Source of the DNA: Anopheles merus
Lineage: Eukaryota; Arthropoda; Insecta; Diptera; Culicidae
DNA length: 64,000 nucleotides
Assembly: GCF_017562075.2 (NCBI RefSeq)
Contig: NC_054083.1
Span: 2,946,773-3,010,772, forward strand
Direction of reading: 5' to 3'
Shown here piece by piece: positions 32,252 through 45,350 of the stretch. The position numbers were made by a program, and so were the translations under genes. Numbering within the stretch: position 1 is the stretch's first letter; every line of letters begins with the position of its first letter. Under the pieces are notes generated by a model. That model was not told the origin of the DNA, searched no databases, and saw only the letters and a list, made by a program, of their open reading frames with translations.

Positions 32252-33166
32252 TATATAAGAATTCATTTTGATTCTGAATAAACACTTGCTATTTAGATCT
32301 AAAAGAGAAAGGATCTGTGTGTCAGTGTCGGAAGTTCTTTTTTTCCTCGTCTTTAAAAGGTGGTACTGCCAGCGCGTTGGCAACGGACTCGATCTATCGT
32401 CTGATCGAGCCAAAAAAGGTGTTGTAAACGCCTCGAAGTTTTACAGTGAGTATATTTGGTGCTATAGATTTTAATATAGCAATGAGAGTAATGAATTGTG
32501 CTCCAATGTGCAGTTTGTGTGTGCACACGTTTAACGGTCCAATCCTCCAACCAATCTCCAACACGGAGGCAGGAGTGTCAGGAAGTGTCCGAAACCGCTC
32601 ACGGTCTCGAACCTTCGTCTGCCAGTCCGTTATCCCGGCCTTAATGGAGGACGCTGTCGTGATTTAAGGTTCTTTTTGACATTTTTTCTATTTAAAACAA
32701 GTTCCTTCCAATTAAAAAGGTTCTTTAAACTGTATTTAGCCTGTTCCTGTTTTACGTCTGTCTTCGACTTCTCTAACCACAAGACTGGCTCGTTTCCTTC
32801 TTTTGACGTTTTCTTCATTTTCCTTGCCTGACGTTTCCTCCGTTTCGGTTTTATTTCGCCCTGATATTGCTATCTCTCTCTGCTTCTCCATTTCCATCTC
32901 CTTCTGATTCGCCGGCTATTTGAAATCTCTGTTACGTCACAAAGCCGGTTACGTTCTTCTATGTGAAATTAATTACTTTCTTGATGTTTTTAGTACAAGT
33001 TTTACGTTCTCTCTTCTTTTGCTCCTCCTATGCTATTTCCATTCTCTACATCTTCCTCCTTTCCTACTCTTTCTTCTTATTCTTTGGCTCAATAACCGAT
33101 GTCGGTCAAGGCCTGCCTGTACCCACTTGTGGGCTTGGCTTTCAGTGACTAATTGATTCCTACTCT

Positions 33167-36100
33167 TTACTGGTTAATATTATACAAAACTGCATTTTTA
33201 AACCTCTCTGGTAAGCGAACTTCTCGTTTTGTTCGACTATTACTAATGGATTCGGCCGTTTGTGTAACAATTTTTGGTTCAGAGTATTCCAATGTCTCTC
33301 TATTGCTATGCTGTTGCCTTTCTTTTTGATCGTCTACCTCTAGAGCACGCTTAACATCGCTTACGTTCCTAGTTAACTTTGTCCCTCTTTCGTTCACTAG
33401 TACAACTTTTGCCCCATCTCTGGCTAGTACAGTATACCTTTCGTTTGAAAATGTGGGATCGGTTTTTGTTTTTTGTACAATTGCAACCACCACCCTATCG
33501 CCATAATGGTCGGCGCCATTGCTATCTTTTGCCCCCCGATGTTTGTCAGCATACGTTTTGCTAACTAGTTTCGCAAACGCATCGTCCTCTCGTACTGCCA
33601 AGCGGTCCAGCGGTTGCCTCGATTCCCACAGGCACGGGAAAGTGCCTCGGTAACGCCATCCCACTAACAGCTCAAATGGTGTGATGCCTAAACGAGAATG
33701 GTGCTTCCTCGTGTTGTGAGTATGGATATACTCATCCATTGCAGTCTTCCAGTGTTTTCCTTCGGTTTTAACAGCGGCCATGGCCTTAATCACTCCTTGA
33801 TTTTGTCGCTCAATAGCTCCATTTGATTGTGCACTCAGAGGTAAGGATTTACGTACTCTCACCCCTTTGGACTCCCAGAAATCTAGAAACTCTGTGCCCT
33901 GGAACGGAGGCCCGTTATCGCTCTGGAGTATTAAAGGCAAGCCCCAAGTGGAGAAAATGCTGCATAATGCCTTGTTTGTGTGTCTGGCGTCCGTTTGTCT
34001 CTTCTCGATTATCTGTAAATATCGAGAATACGTATCAACAATAATTAAAAACTCACCACTTCCGCAACCTTGTATCGATAGAAAATCTATCTGGAGGATT
34101 TCCCATGGTCCGTTAGGGAGCTGACGACTGGATAATGGGATCGGTGGACCTTTTCTCGTTATCATTAAGCACGTTTCGCAACCGCCCACGTAGTTCACTG
34201 CTTCCTTTGCCATATTTGGCCACCAGAAAAATTCGCGAAGTATTCGTTTCGTCGCTCCGCATCCGACATGTCCGCGATGTGCCGCTTCAAACGCCTTTGG
34301 CCGAAGGATACCAGGCAGCACAATTAAGTCTTCTTTGAACACTAGCGGTCCCAGATTACGAAGATGTTTTGATTCTGATTCGTACCGCTGTAATTCCTTA
34401 GTCCATTTTCCACATTTTAGTGCCTTACGTACTTTTATCAGGTCAGGGTCTTCCTCCGACGCGGTTTGTATTTCGGTCCACGTAATGTTCATATCTGCTG
34501 CATCTAAAGCGTACAGGAGGTGTTTATCGTCCCCGTCATCAAAGGGTTCATCCGTTTGTGAACTGTGTATTAGTCTTGATAGCACATCTGCAACATTTAG
34601 GCGACCCGGTACGCTTTCAATACTGAACTGGTATGGTTGTAGCCGAAGTGACCATGCTTCCGCGCGGGTCATAGCACGCTTGCCTGTACGATGCTGCCCG
34701 CCGAATATGAATTGATTTGCCTCGGAATCCGTCCTGACAATAAATGATTTATTAATTAAGTAGTACTTATACCTCTCAACGCCCCATACGATAGCTAGTG
34801 CCTCTCTTTGTGTCTGTGGATATCGTTGTTCTGCATGTGTGAGGGCTTTTGATGCGCATGCTATAATACGAGGTGTATTATTTTCATCGAATTGAATGAG
34901 GATTGCTCCTAGACCCGTTGGTGATGCATCCACAAATAATTCTGTGTTATCTTTGATATCGAAATAGCCCAGTTTTGTCACAGCTTGGAGTGCTTCGTGT
35001 TTAAGATAACCGAATACATTTTCTTCCTCTTCTGACCAGTAGAAGTAGTCAGATTTTGCTAATGATCTTAATTTTATTGTTTTATCTGCTCGATGGGGGA
35101 CGAATCTTTCAATGAAGTTAATTAAGCCTAAAAAGCTTTTCACCTCCGATAGTGTTTCGGGTCTGCGAAAATTTGCAATTGCCTTCTTTTTGTCCTCTTC
35201 GACTCTCCAACCGTCTCCCGATAACTTAAATCCGAGGAATTTGACGGAACGGGCTGCGAATACGCACTTGCTGGTGTTAAGGCAGACATTATGACTACGT
35301 AAACGTTTAAGAGCTGCTTGCAAGTTCTCATCATGTTCTAGTTTGGAACGCCCGTAAACTAGAATATCGTCCAGATAGTTTAGAACCCCCCGACAATTCT
35401 CCAGAACTACGGTTTGAAGTAGCTCTTGAAATATGTCGGGTGAATTACACAGCCCAAATGGTAATCTTTTGAAACGATATGTGCCATTTCCTCCGAAGAA
35501 GTTTGTTAGGTGGCGACAATCCTCGTGTAATTCAACATGAAAGAAAGCGCTCGTAAGATCGATTGTAGAAAACCAGGATGCTCCATTTAGTTTAGCTAGA
35601 ATTGCTTCGAGCGTTGGCATTTTGAAGGGTGTCCGTATGATGTTCTTGTTGGGCCCTCTTAAATCAACCACTAAGCGAATGTCGTTCTTTCCTTTTGGGA
35701 CGACTAACAGCGACGAGCAAAATGACTTCTCCATTGTGTTGGTGACCTTTTCTATAATTCCTGACGATAATAACTCCTCCAACCGTCGCTCGGTTTCTTT
35801 TCTAAATGCCGGAGGAATATTAGTAAAAATATTTCTTGATGGTGCGGCGGTTTTGTCGTAGAAAATCATGACGGGGGCAACGTTGAACTTTGGAAATTCC
35901 TTTGTCGTAGATAAAACGAATATTTCTCCTGGTGATATTTTTGGTGTGAATCTTCCTGGAGGAGAATTAATTGGAACGTTTATTCCGAGTTGTAGTACAC
36001 TGTATCTCAATGATGTACTTCTGCTTAGTAGCGGTCTAGCTTGTTGTATAACGTAAAACTGTTCCATATAGCAGGGACGCTCCTCAGTAATATGTAATTG

Positions 36101-36370
36101 AGCCGCAAACGAGGCTACAACTGGAATTTCGCCCGTCATTCCATAAGCTTTTAGCGGTCGGTCTGAGCCTCCTTTTAAATTAAATATAATTCCTTCGGTA
36201 GCGCCGCTATTTTTTAATTGGGTGAAGGTATTCTCGTCGACTGTATTCACGTCTGCTCCCGAGTCAATTAAAAAATCCACGGGAATTCCCGCAACATAGC
36301 CTCGAATGATTGCTTTGTGTAAGTTTTCGTAACAAAGTGAAGCGTAGAATTGTTGGCTATCGATTGCCAT
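33167..36370 (-). CDS. Gypsy Pol (right arm), intact 1,067 codons
   Basis: Protease, reverse transcriptase (YLDD), RNase H and integrase as in the left copy, but in one open frame because the TAG is CAG here. It differs from the left copy by about a dozen residues. One difference is an in-frame 6-bp gain near 33500-33520 with a 12-bp inverted segment, changing SNIMVGDR to SNGADHYGDR at the start of the C-terminal integrase region. That segment is usually an SH3-like DNA-binding domain, so the effect is uncertain. The ATG at 36370 is nine bases downstream of the probable splice acceptor, so the native product may be a Gag-Pol fusion. Confidence 0.92.
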   Translation of the reverse strand: MAIDSQQFYASLCYENLHKAIIRGYVAGIPVDFLIDSGADVNTVDENTFTQLKNSGATEGIIFNLKGGSDRPLKAYGMTGEIPVVASFAAQLHITEERPCYMEQFYVIQQARPLLSRSTSLRYSVLQLGINVPINSPPGRFTPKISPGEIFVLSTTKEFPKFNVAPVMIFYDKTAAPSRNIFTNIPPAFRKETERRLEELLSSGIIEKVTNTMEKSFCSSLLVVPKGKNDIRLVVDLRGPNKNIIRTPFKMPTLEAILAKLNGASWFSTIDLTSAFFHVELHEDCRHLTNFFGGNGTYRFKRLPFGLCNSPDIFQELLQTVVLENCRGVLNYLDDILVYGRSKLEHDENLQAALKRLRSHNVCLNTSKCVFAARSVKFLGFKLSGDGWRVEEDKKKAIANFRRPETLSEVKSFLGLINFIERFVPHRADKTIKLRSLAKSDYFYWSEEEENVFGYLKHEALQAVTKLGYFDIKDNTELFVDASPTGLGAILIQFDENNTPRIIACASKALTHAEQRYPQTQREALAIVWGVERYKYYLINKSFIVRTDSEANQFIFGGQHRTGKRAMTRAEAWSLRLQPYQFSIESVPGRLNVADVLSRLIHSSQTDEPFDDGDDKHLLYALDAADMNITWTEIQTASEEDPDLIKVRKALKCGKWTKELQRYESESKHLRNLGPLVFKEDLIVLPGILRPKAFEAAHRGHVGCGATKRILREFFWWPNMAKEAVNYVGGCETCLMITRKGPPIPLSSRQLPNGPWEILQIDFLSIQGCGSGEFLIIVDTYSRYLQIIEKRQTDARHTNKALCSIFSTWGLPLILQSDNGPPFQGTEFLDFWESKGVRVRKSLPLSAQSNGAIERQNQGVIKAMAAVKTEGKHWKTAMDEYIHTHNTRKHHSRLGITPFELLVGWRYRGTFPCLWESRQPLDRLAVREDDAFAKLVSKTYADKHRGAKDSNGADHYGDRVVVAIVQKTKTDPTFSNERYTVLARDGAKVVLVNERGTKLTRNVSDVKRALEVDDQKERQQHSNRETLEYSEPKIVTQTAESISNSRTKREVRLPERFKNAVLYNINQ

Positions 36371-36379
36371 TACTTCTGC

Positions 36380-36692
36380 CTGTAAAAAAAATGTGTGAGT
36401 AAGAGTGTATGGAATTTATCAAGCGACATTCATTTTCCTAACTATTTTTTTTCTTTCACAGTCGCAAGTTGTTTTGTTGAACTAGATTAATTGGGATGTT
36501 ATTTAATTTTTGAAAATGTGGATTATATTTCAGCGTTAATAAGATTGTATAATAAGGAGTTCGTTGTACCATTCAATAACTATTAAGTAAATTGGAAACA
36601 TACCATGAGAATTTTAATATCGTTTAAGGATAATACGAAAAACATTATACGATGAAATGACATCCCTAATTGTTTGTTTCGGACAGACTTAC
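36380..36692 (-). other. Probable gag-pol intron (right arm)
   Basis: Same length (313 nt), donor GTAAGT and pyrimidine-rich acceptor as the left-arm copy, with the same phase. The two copies are products of one duplication, so this shows retention and is not independent support. Confidence 0.68.
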
Positions 36693-37964
36693 GGTTTCTT
36701 TGTCCTCATCCGCTATTACGTTCACATTGTCCTCGCCGTTTGTGATTGCTGCGATCTTCCCTATTTTTGGATGGTGCGGTCCTTCTTCCTCTGCTGGGCG
36801 GCGTTTTGTTCCTGCATAATTGTTACACGCGCGTTCGATGTGGCCCATGGATTGACAACGACGGCAGCGTTTGTCGATAGCGTGACAATTTCCTGGAGTA
36901 TGGAAAAAGCTCGTGCATCTCCAGCACTGCGGTCGTCGTGTGCCTGAATTTTTATCTGCATTAGCTCTATGCATACCTCTGCCTTTTTGCATACTCCCCG
37001 ATCGTTGATAAGGTCTTTGAGGTCCGTACATGTTCTTCCAGTTATCCCGCTCTATTGTTTCGGATCGAGCTCCGTAACCAGTTTGGGGTCTGCGTGATAC
37101 CGCCGCTACTTCTGCAGGAGCCCTGGTTTGCTGATGGTTATTTTTAAATATTTCTTCGTTTAGCTTTTCGATCTCGCATTCCCGCACCTTGTCTATTAAG
37201 TTTGTAATAGTACCGTTTTTACGTACAATTTTCCTTGCTGCTTCGCGAATCCTTACGTTCAAAGCATGCGATTGAATCAGGTCTGCTACTATTTCAGTCA
37301 TTTGTTCGTCATTGTAGTCACATAGCTTAGCAAGTTCGATTATTCTTTTAACGTAAGCCAAATCTGATTCATCGATATTTTGAGTTGACGATCGTAGTTT
37401 TTGCTTCCGCAGGAATATGTAGTCACGTGAGTTGTAATGCGTCTCCAATCTTTGAATCGCATTTGAGTATGGACGTAGTTCTTCGTTTGCATACTTGATG
37501 TTAGACTGAATACTATCGAGCATATCTATCAACTTACTTCCTGCCTTCATTTTGAAAGCGCTTATTTTCATGAATTCCAGCGAAATACCAGCGAAATGCA
37601 TTCCTGCTTCGAATTGATCCTTCCAACGAACGAATGTTTTCTTATCGATTTCATCCTCCCCCTCTTTGGGCTTACACTCGGATATTTGAAGCGTAGCGAA
37701 AGACATTGTTGATATTATGGATGGTTCGTTAGAAAATTGCAATGGATCATGAAGTGGGATTGGAGCTGCCCGTGATGATGTTCCCAACCCAGAATTTTCA
37801 ATCGGTTCTTCTAGCCAACCACTCGCCTGCGTAGATTTTTTAGCCAATAGTGAGGACAATTTAGCGTTACGCATTTTCTCTTCTCGCAGAGCCTTTACTA
37901 ACGCTTCGACGTCCAGTGCTGTTTTGTTACTTTTGCTAAAATTATATGTTGAAGAATTTATCAT
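36666..37964 (-). CDS. Gypsy Gag (right arm)
   Basis: The same 432-residue protein as the left copy with two substitutions: Val to Leu in the capsid-like part and Asn to Thr in the first CCHC knuckle, which reads CWRCTSFFHTPGNC here. Zinc ligands are unchanged. The start is set at the ATG equivalent to 19315. Confidence 0.87.
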   Translation of the reverse strand: MINSSTYNFSKSNKTALDVEALVKALREEKMRNAKLSSLLAKKSTQASGWLEEPIENSGLGTSSRAAPIPLHDPLQFSNEPSIISTMSFATLQISECKPKEGEDEIDKKTFVRWKDQFEAGMHFAGISLEFMKISAFKMKAGSKLIDMLDSIQSNIKYANEELRPYSNAIQRLETHYNSRDYIFLRKQKLRSSTQNIDESDLAYVKRIIELAKLCDYNDEQMTEIVADLIQSHALNVRIREAARKIVRKNGTITNLIDKVRECEIEKLNEEIFKNNHQQTRAPAEVAAVSRRPQTGYGARSETIERDNWKNMYGPQRPYQRSGSMQKGRGMHRANADKNSGTRRPQCWRCTSFFHTPGNCHAIDKRCRRCQSMGHIERACNNYAGTKRRPAEEEGPHHPKIGKIAAITNGEDNVNVIADEDKETVSLSETNN

Positions 37965-38603
37965 ATTGCGTTTTGTAAGATATGTAGACGCGTATTGATG
38001 GATACAACTGCATATGTATACATAAATGCATATGTACATCTGTATACATAAATACACATATCCACACATATGCACGTACACAAACACACATACCCATGTA
38101 CATATCATTATATATTATCATAGACAGTGAAGTATTTCTTTAATACGATCTTGATTTTCTTGGAATTTTATATAATTATAAGTAATACGGATTTTTTTTT
38201 TTATATATAATTATTGTAAGGGTAATTAACGAGCATTTAGCTCTAAAGAAGTATACTTGCTGCCTATATACATATATCCATATATACATACATACATATA
38301 TGTATATACATTAAACCATATACATCTATATAAATATATACATACACCTACTTACACTCTCAAATACGTATACATATATAAATAAAGTATTCCCGAAAGG
38401 TCCCACACGCTATGACTGTAAGACATTAGTAATTTCGAACTAGTGTTCTTTCGTAGATAACGAAGCATCGATATATCGTAAAAAAATGTTTTTTTGAATA
38501 ATGTGTTAAATAACCTTATATGCGGCAATTATTGTTTTTTATGTTAATGTTAGGGGTCGTAAATTGTAGTAAAAAAACTTATCTCTTTTATGCAGTAATT
38601 ATC

Positions 38604-39550
38604 GGCTTTATGTCCACTCGGAGACACCGAACAATATTCCTCCAATTTTCCATTTTTAGGTACATTTTCAGGTTTACGTCCACCTGGAGCACTGATGTCC
38701 TAATATCCTCACGGGGATTTCGAATTCTCCACTCGGAGAGAATCTCTCTTTTGTTATAATTATCGGGTTTACGTCCACTCGGGGACACCGATATTTTGTT
38801 ATCATCACAGGTATCTTGAATCCTACGCTCGAAGGGCATCTCTCTTTTACGGTAACTATCGGTTTTACGTCCACTCGGAGACACCGATTTTTTTTTTAAG
38901 TTAATTTGTGTTGTTTTACTTATCTAAATTATATGATTATTTCCGGGTTTACGTCCACTCGGGGACACCGATGGCTTGATGTCCTCGTAGGATTTGTGAA
39001 TGTTCCGCTCAGAGAGTATTTTTCTTTGCTATAATTATTATTACAATTAGTATAATAATAATTGTTATTGGTTTTACGTCCACTCGGGGACAGCAAACAA
39101 TGTTTTTTTTTTTTTATTAATTTAATTATACAAATTCTAAGGTTATCGGTTTTACGTCCACTCGGAGACACCGATTTTTCAGTTAATTTGTGTTGTTTTA
39201 CTTATCTAAATTATATGATTATTTTCGGGTTTACGTCCACTCAGGGACACCGATGGCTTCATATTCTCGTAGGGTTCGTGAATGTTCCACTCTGGGAGTA
39301 TTTTTCTTTGTTATAATTATTTTTACTATTAGTATAATAATAATTATCATTGGTTTTACATCCTCTCGGGGACACCAAACAATGTTTTTTTTCAATTAAT
39401 TTAATTATACAAATTCTAAGATTATTTTCGGGTTTATGTCCACTCGGAGACACCGATATTATGCTATCCTCCCTGATATCTTGAATTCTCAACTCGGGGA
39501 GTATCTATCTTTTGCGGTAATTATCGGTTTACGTCCACTCGGAGACACCG
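38604..39550 (-). repeat. Dyad-motif array in the Gypsy leader (right arm)
   Basis: Mirror of 17729-18677; the reverse core GTCCACTCGGRGAC recurs at matching positions with few changes. Confidence 0.85.
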
Positions 39551-40439
39551 AACCATATTTATTTATTTATTTATTTATTTATTTTTTTATTATGCAAAAT
39601 ATAAAATAGTTCTTATTTACGCTCACTGTAACATCATGATTTAGGAGCCACCCACTGTGCGTCCGTGAAGTCCCGTGCGCAGAGTACGACTCGTCCTTAA
39701 AGAACATTGATATTCTCTATAATAGTCACCATTTTCTAGGCGTACTTGATCAAAAAATGCAGTGTATCGCTTTGTAATTAAATTTCTTTTCCTTTTTTTT
39801 TTTACAAAATAATTCATCGTGTGTTTGCGGTTAAAATTCTCGGTTAACACGATTTACACAGCGTAAGCATATTTCTCTCATATGTCCATACCGTTTAATT
39901 TGCATATAAAACAATAGCGAATCAATATAATTATATAAAGTTTTAAGGATTCTAGCCTTTGTAATTGTAATCGCCTCTAAAGATATATACTATATATTAT
40001 TAGTTAGGGCATGATAAAATTATATAAGTATTTTTGTTCGATTTTGTGTCCACCCGTGGACACCGATTATGAGTCGGGAGCGGCCCACAGTGCAGCCGTA
40101 AAGTCGCGTTCGCAGAGTACGAGCCGGTAAATGCGATCCAACGCTATTCTCTTTAGAAGACGCCATTTTCTGTACGCGCCTCTTTGGCAGCTCAATGTAG
40201 CGCTTCACCATTTCCATTTTAGCACCTTTCACATAGACCATTTTTTTTGCCTAGCTGACTTGTTGTATGAAAAGAACAACCATATAGAAACCTTCGCTCT
40301 GGACATTAACCTTTCTGTTCTTCTGTTTTTCACGCCGGGCTCCTGTACTGTTAGCGCAGCGTTCCTTGATCACGAGAAAAAAATAAAAAAAAACTCGCAC
40401 GCGCGATTTACATGCGTAAGCGCTTTCTTCCTACTTTTT

Positions 40440-40706
<267 letters not shown>

Positions 40707-41078
40707 TGTCACTTCTATTTCACTTATTATGGGTACAACCGACAACCTTATTTCACCGAATCAGCGTATACATTTTTGAGTCTTGTAATATTTTCTATAA
40801 AATTCTTTTGATTTCTGCAGCAAAATGGCTGCCAGGCTGATGTGCGAATTCGCACGCTCTCATACTTGTCGTGTTTGCCAACTCTCATCGATTAATATTC
40901 CACGCACAGTCTACTGTAGGTTGTACTTACCGAGTTGCGCCATTGTCGTGATTTAAGGTTCTTTTTGACATTTTTTCTATTTAAAACAAGTTCCTTCCAA
41001 TTAAAAAGGTTCTTTAAACTGTATTTAGCCTGTTCCTGTTTTACGTCTGTCTTCGACTTCTCTAAACACAAGACTGGC

Positions 41079-44000
41079 TCGTTTCCTTCTTTTGACGTTT
41101 TCTTCATTTTCCTTGCCTGACGTTTCCTCCGTTTCGGTTTTATTTCGCCCTGATATTGCTATCTCTCTCTGCTTCTCCATTTCCATCTCCTTCTGATTCG
41201 CCGGCTATTTGAAATCTCTGTTACGTCACAAAGCCGGTTACGTTCTTCTATGTGAAATTAATTACTTTCTTGATGTTTTTAGTACAAGTTTTACGTTCTC
41301 TCTTCTTTTGCTCCTCCTATGCTATTTCCATTCTCTACAGACGCCTCCACGCCTCCTTTGTCCTTGTGAACGGCCTAAAAAGACTGTCTTGTATATAAAC
41401 TTTTATTTCATTTAATTTATTTCTTTTACCTTACAAAGGTTAATCATTTATCACCTATGCACCTGCACATACTGACCAGACGAATCCAGCTTACACTGCG
41501 GAGCATCGGATGACACCGGACTGCAGCCCGCAGACAACACGGCGTAGGGAACGAGACACCAGTGCATGCGTGGTACCAACGTGACCGAGCTTCCATCAGA
41601 ACCAGAAAGATCTTACAATCACACTTGCATTTTGACACCTAAATAGCTTAGCAAATAGGCAGAAATAGGCACTAGCTTAGCAAATAGATGTAAGAAGGCA
41701 TTAGTTAGACACAAAACAGTCAGTACATGTAATGTAATGTAAGTTTTAGGCAATATCATTAGATGGAGAAGTCTATTTTCATTTAGGTCCTTTAACGCAC
41801 ACATTTCAAGAGTAGCTAGCTAGTAAGAGAGTGCAATAGAAATAGACAGAGAGTAGCTTTATTTCAATTGTTATGTATGTGAACGCAGGATAAGTGACAG
41901 ACGTCAACAGCTATCATCCAAGCAGACCACGCCGCTTGCGTCCGCGCTTTTTTTACTCTCGCTCTCTCCGATTTCCATTGTTATCGCGTATAAAACGAAT
42001 TTTGTAAACCCGAAGTATTTTTCTAATAAATCAGTGAACTCACAACAGTAAATACAGAACATCAATATTTAAATTTTTGTTTATATTCGTTATCAGTTGG
42101 CTAGCAAATGCTAAGATACTTCATACGTATTTTTAACTCCTATCACAACCTCCTCGTGATACTATCAAGAATGTAATTGAAGTATGCAGATGCATTGCTT
42201 CAGAATTATGCACTAATACCAATGGAGGAACTTTTTATGGTAATAGATGTCGTACATAAATAAATGTTGAACTTGATTCTTGAACTTGAATCCATAGTTA
42301 GTTTTTTTAATGTTTTTTTATTTCCGTAACAATTATTTCAAACTTCTTCTCTTCTTGTTTGGCACAACAACCGCTGTCGGTCAAGGCCTGCCTGTACTCA
42401 CAAGTGGAGTGAGCTTGGCTTTCAGTGACTTATTGTTACCATAGCAGGATAGTCAGTCCTACGTATGGGGTCCTACGCGGTCTATTCGGGACTTGAACCC
42501 ATGATTTCAAACTTACGTTGGATTAATTATCTTAGCTTCTTAAATTATGCAACTTTAGGTAAAGTTTCAAAGATAAAAAAATGCAATTTTTGGATTTTTA
42601 TTACTAATCCCTGACCAACATTTAGAAAAACATCTTTAGTAAACAATACATCTATTATTTGGTCTTCTTTTAACATATGTTATATTCAAAAGTGAGCTGA
42701 GCATCTCAGTCACATACGTGTTAGCTTCTAAGTTAGCATTAAATGCTTATAATGCCTCTTCTGTATCAATGGCAGTAATGGCTGCATTGCGTGATGTTGT
42801 CCCTGCTATAGTATCCATTGCGGAAAACATAATTTCGAGCCGTAGTCTGCTTCGATAGCTTAATAAGATTGTCCACTTGTTTTCGAGTTATAACACATTC
42901 ATGTACACCGGATGATGAAAAAGTATCAGGTAAAGACGGCAGACTGGTTGAGGATGACGATCCGGAAGAGAATCGCTGTCCCGGCATAGCTGACGAATCG
43001 GAAGAGAATCGCTGTCCCAGCATAGCTGACGAATCGGACAAAGATCCATCGAAAAGGAACGTACCGGAAACGTCAGGGATGGTTGATGGTGACGATGAAG
43101 CGGTCAACAATGACTGTTGGAAAACGTTTGCTTCCCGTGTAAAAAAAGTTAGAGAATTAAATTCTTTAGGCTACTTTAACGCAGTGCCAAAAACTTAGTG
43201 TTTTTTATTCTCTCTCTTATAATCGTTTGTACACTTGTTCGCTCTTGTCGTTAAGGGCCGATTGCGCGGTTTTTCTCCCTTTTTATGTGTTTTGAACCGG
43301 ATCATAACATCGCCTGGTCTGACAGATGTTGGAACCTTACAAATGTTCCAACATTGTCCCCCCGAGTGTGAAGCTATCGCTGTCGCACTCCCGCATATCT
43401 GTCAGACTCTTGTTCCGTTGCTTTGTTTACTTCCGCGCTACAACGAAATGTGCATACACGCGGTTCTACCCGGCCGACGCTTCTAAAGGTAAGTTCATAC
43501 GCGGTTCAGTTAATTATCTTGCTAATTCTTTTCAGCTGGTGGTTTCGTAATTCGCTTCGACCTTTCCGAATCTATTCTACCTATTCGAGTAAGATTTCTA
43601 TGCGTGTAACTATCTTCTATCAACCGAACCACATTCATCAAATCCGCATTATTATCGGCGCTCTCGTGTTTATCCTGTTTACCGTCTTTTTTGGCCGTCT
43701 CTATTGGCAAGTGAGTATAATGTTTTCTACTACATTCTGGTGAACCGTCTAAGACAACAATCCTGCCTTTCCTCAGATATGTACAACGCGGCGAAGTACC
43801 AATTACCGTGTTTTCTATGAAACGCATTTCTATACACGGTACCGCTGTCATTCGAATTGGTTCCCTAATTTCGACCTTTCTACGCTCTGCACTTTTGACG
43901 TTAGTGACTCGCGGCGAAGATCGTGCATTCAACTCAACGGCCACGAGATCGACGGAACTCTCGCGTACCCGTGTGTGGAAAGCTTGCAAAGAAACTCCTG

Positions 44001-45350
44001 GTGTATTGGTCGCTATCGGACAGGGCCCATACGCTACCCATCCTAGGCGAGTTTTTGAGACGATCGGCTGCCCCCATTTCCCTTCAACGCATTTCAACGA
44101 ACGCCCAAGGATGCAATTGTCTATCTCTATGAGGATGCGTGGTGCTGCATCCGCATACGACGGCAGCTGAAGTTCCCGTAGGTGCTGGTATTTTGCCGCA
44201 AGCTGGGAAGTGTTGACCGATTGTCTCGGGAGAGCCAATTCCTTCACGGTATGAACATCGGTTAGAAGATACGGCGTGGCCGAACCCTGTCTACCCGATT
44301 TTTTTACCGAGAGCTGTACCGAGTCCCTTTCCTCTCTCGTAACGTCACCGGTCCAATGAAGCTGGATAGGGTGGGGCGTGCCTTCAAGACCAAGTTCGTC
44401 CATCAACCCATGGTCCATAAACGTTGACGTTGAGCCATCGTCTAAGAAAGCGAAGGTTTCTACCTTTCCTCGTGGCCCGTACAGCGTCACTGGTACGTAC
44501 TTTAACAGCACGCTCTCGTTCACTCCTGAATGTGTATTAAAACAATTATTAATTGCTTCATTAGATATACCGCAGTTACCATGGGTGCCTTCCTGGTGCA
44601 GCAGTGAATTATGCAAAATACTGCACCCATCTACGCCACACGGAGTTGTGATGTTGCATCTTCCGTTGTGGTAGCCGAGACATCTGCGACACAGTTTGCG
44701 TTCGTTGATGAACGCTTTCCTGGCAGCTACCGTAGTCCTGAGAAACTTCTTGCAGGCGCGCAACGACACGCACGTCCCCCCACAGAGGATACACGACGGT
44801 GACTCCGGGTGGCTACTCGATGAAGGTACACCGCTGCTGGACTCATCCTGGAGTACCACGGCGTTGCAGTAAGCTGGAGTAGTACGTACATATGGAGCGG
44901 TACGGTGAGGCTGCATTGCCGCGGGTCGATGTGGCGCATGTCGTTGCACATTATGACGCGCGGGTGGTGCGCTCCTCTCAGCTTGCTCCGTGCTGGCTTC
45001 GGGCATGTCGATAACCGCACAGATATCATCCGCTAGCTCACCGATCCACATTCCGAACTGGTACAAGTTCACTGATCGCAGTCGCTTTCGGAGTCGTGCC
45101 CATTCCATACACAGTACAGGTGGTAACTTTTTTACCAGCTCCTTCAGCAGCATAACGTCGTGGATGTAATCCACCAATCCAGAAGCCAGCACATCATTTT
45201 TATTTTCTCCACCGTCCGATCCACAATCAAATCCGGCCTTCCGAAACGAGCTTTCAAAGTGTCAATAGCCGCTTTCACACCTTCCGGAAACAGTAACAAG
45301 TGACCGACTATATCCAACGCAGTACCTTTGAGGCAGTGCTGCAGTCTCTC
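41079..45350. repeat. 4.27-kb tandem unit 1
   Basis: From within the Gypsy 5' LTR (TCGTTTCC) through the LTR end, flank, transposase debris, SINE, DUF4806 remnant and Bel 3' LTR into Bel gag (GTCTCTC). Length 4,272; it lacks one A of an A run that units 2 and 3 have. Confidence 0.95.
43115..45350 (-). mobile_element. Truncated Bel element in unit 1
   Basis: 3' LTR at 43115-43353 and the 556-codon gag-protease ORF at 43522-45192 (minus). The 5' half is replaced by the Gypsy LTR fragment at 45350/45351. Confidence 0.9.

Noticed and set aside
43423..43743. Antisense ORF over the Bel 3' region with hydrophobic stretches and a donor/acceptor pair (GTAAGT at about 43491, TTCTTTTCAG at about 43537)
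   Set aside because: The sense strand is a charged Bel ORF, whose antisense is hydrophobic by composition; the ORF loses its hydrophobic part if the putative intron is removed, and further downstream it is only a shadow of the protease domain.
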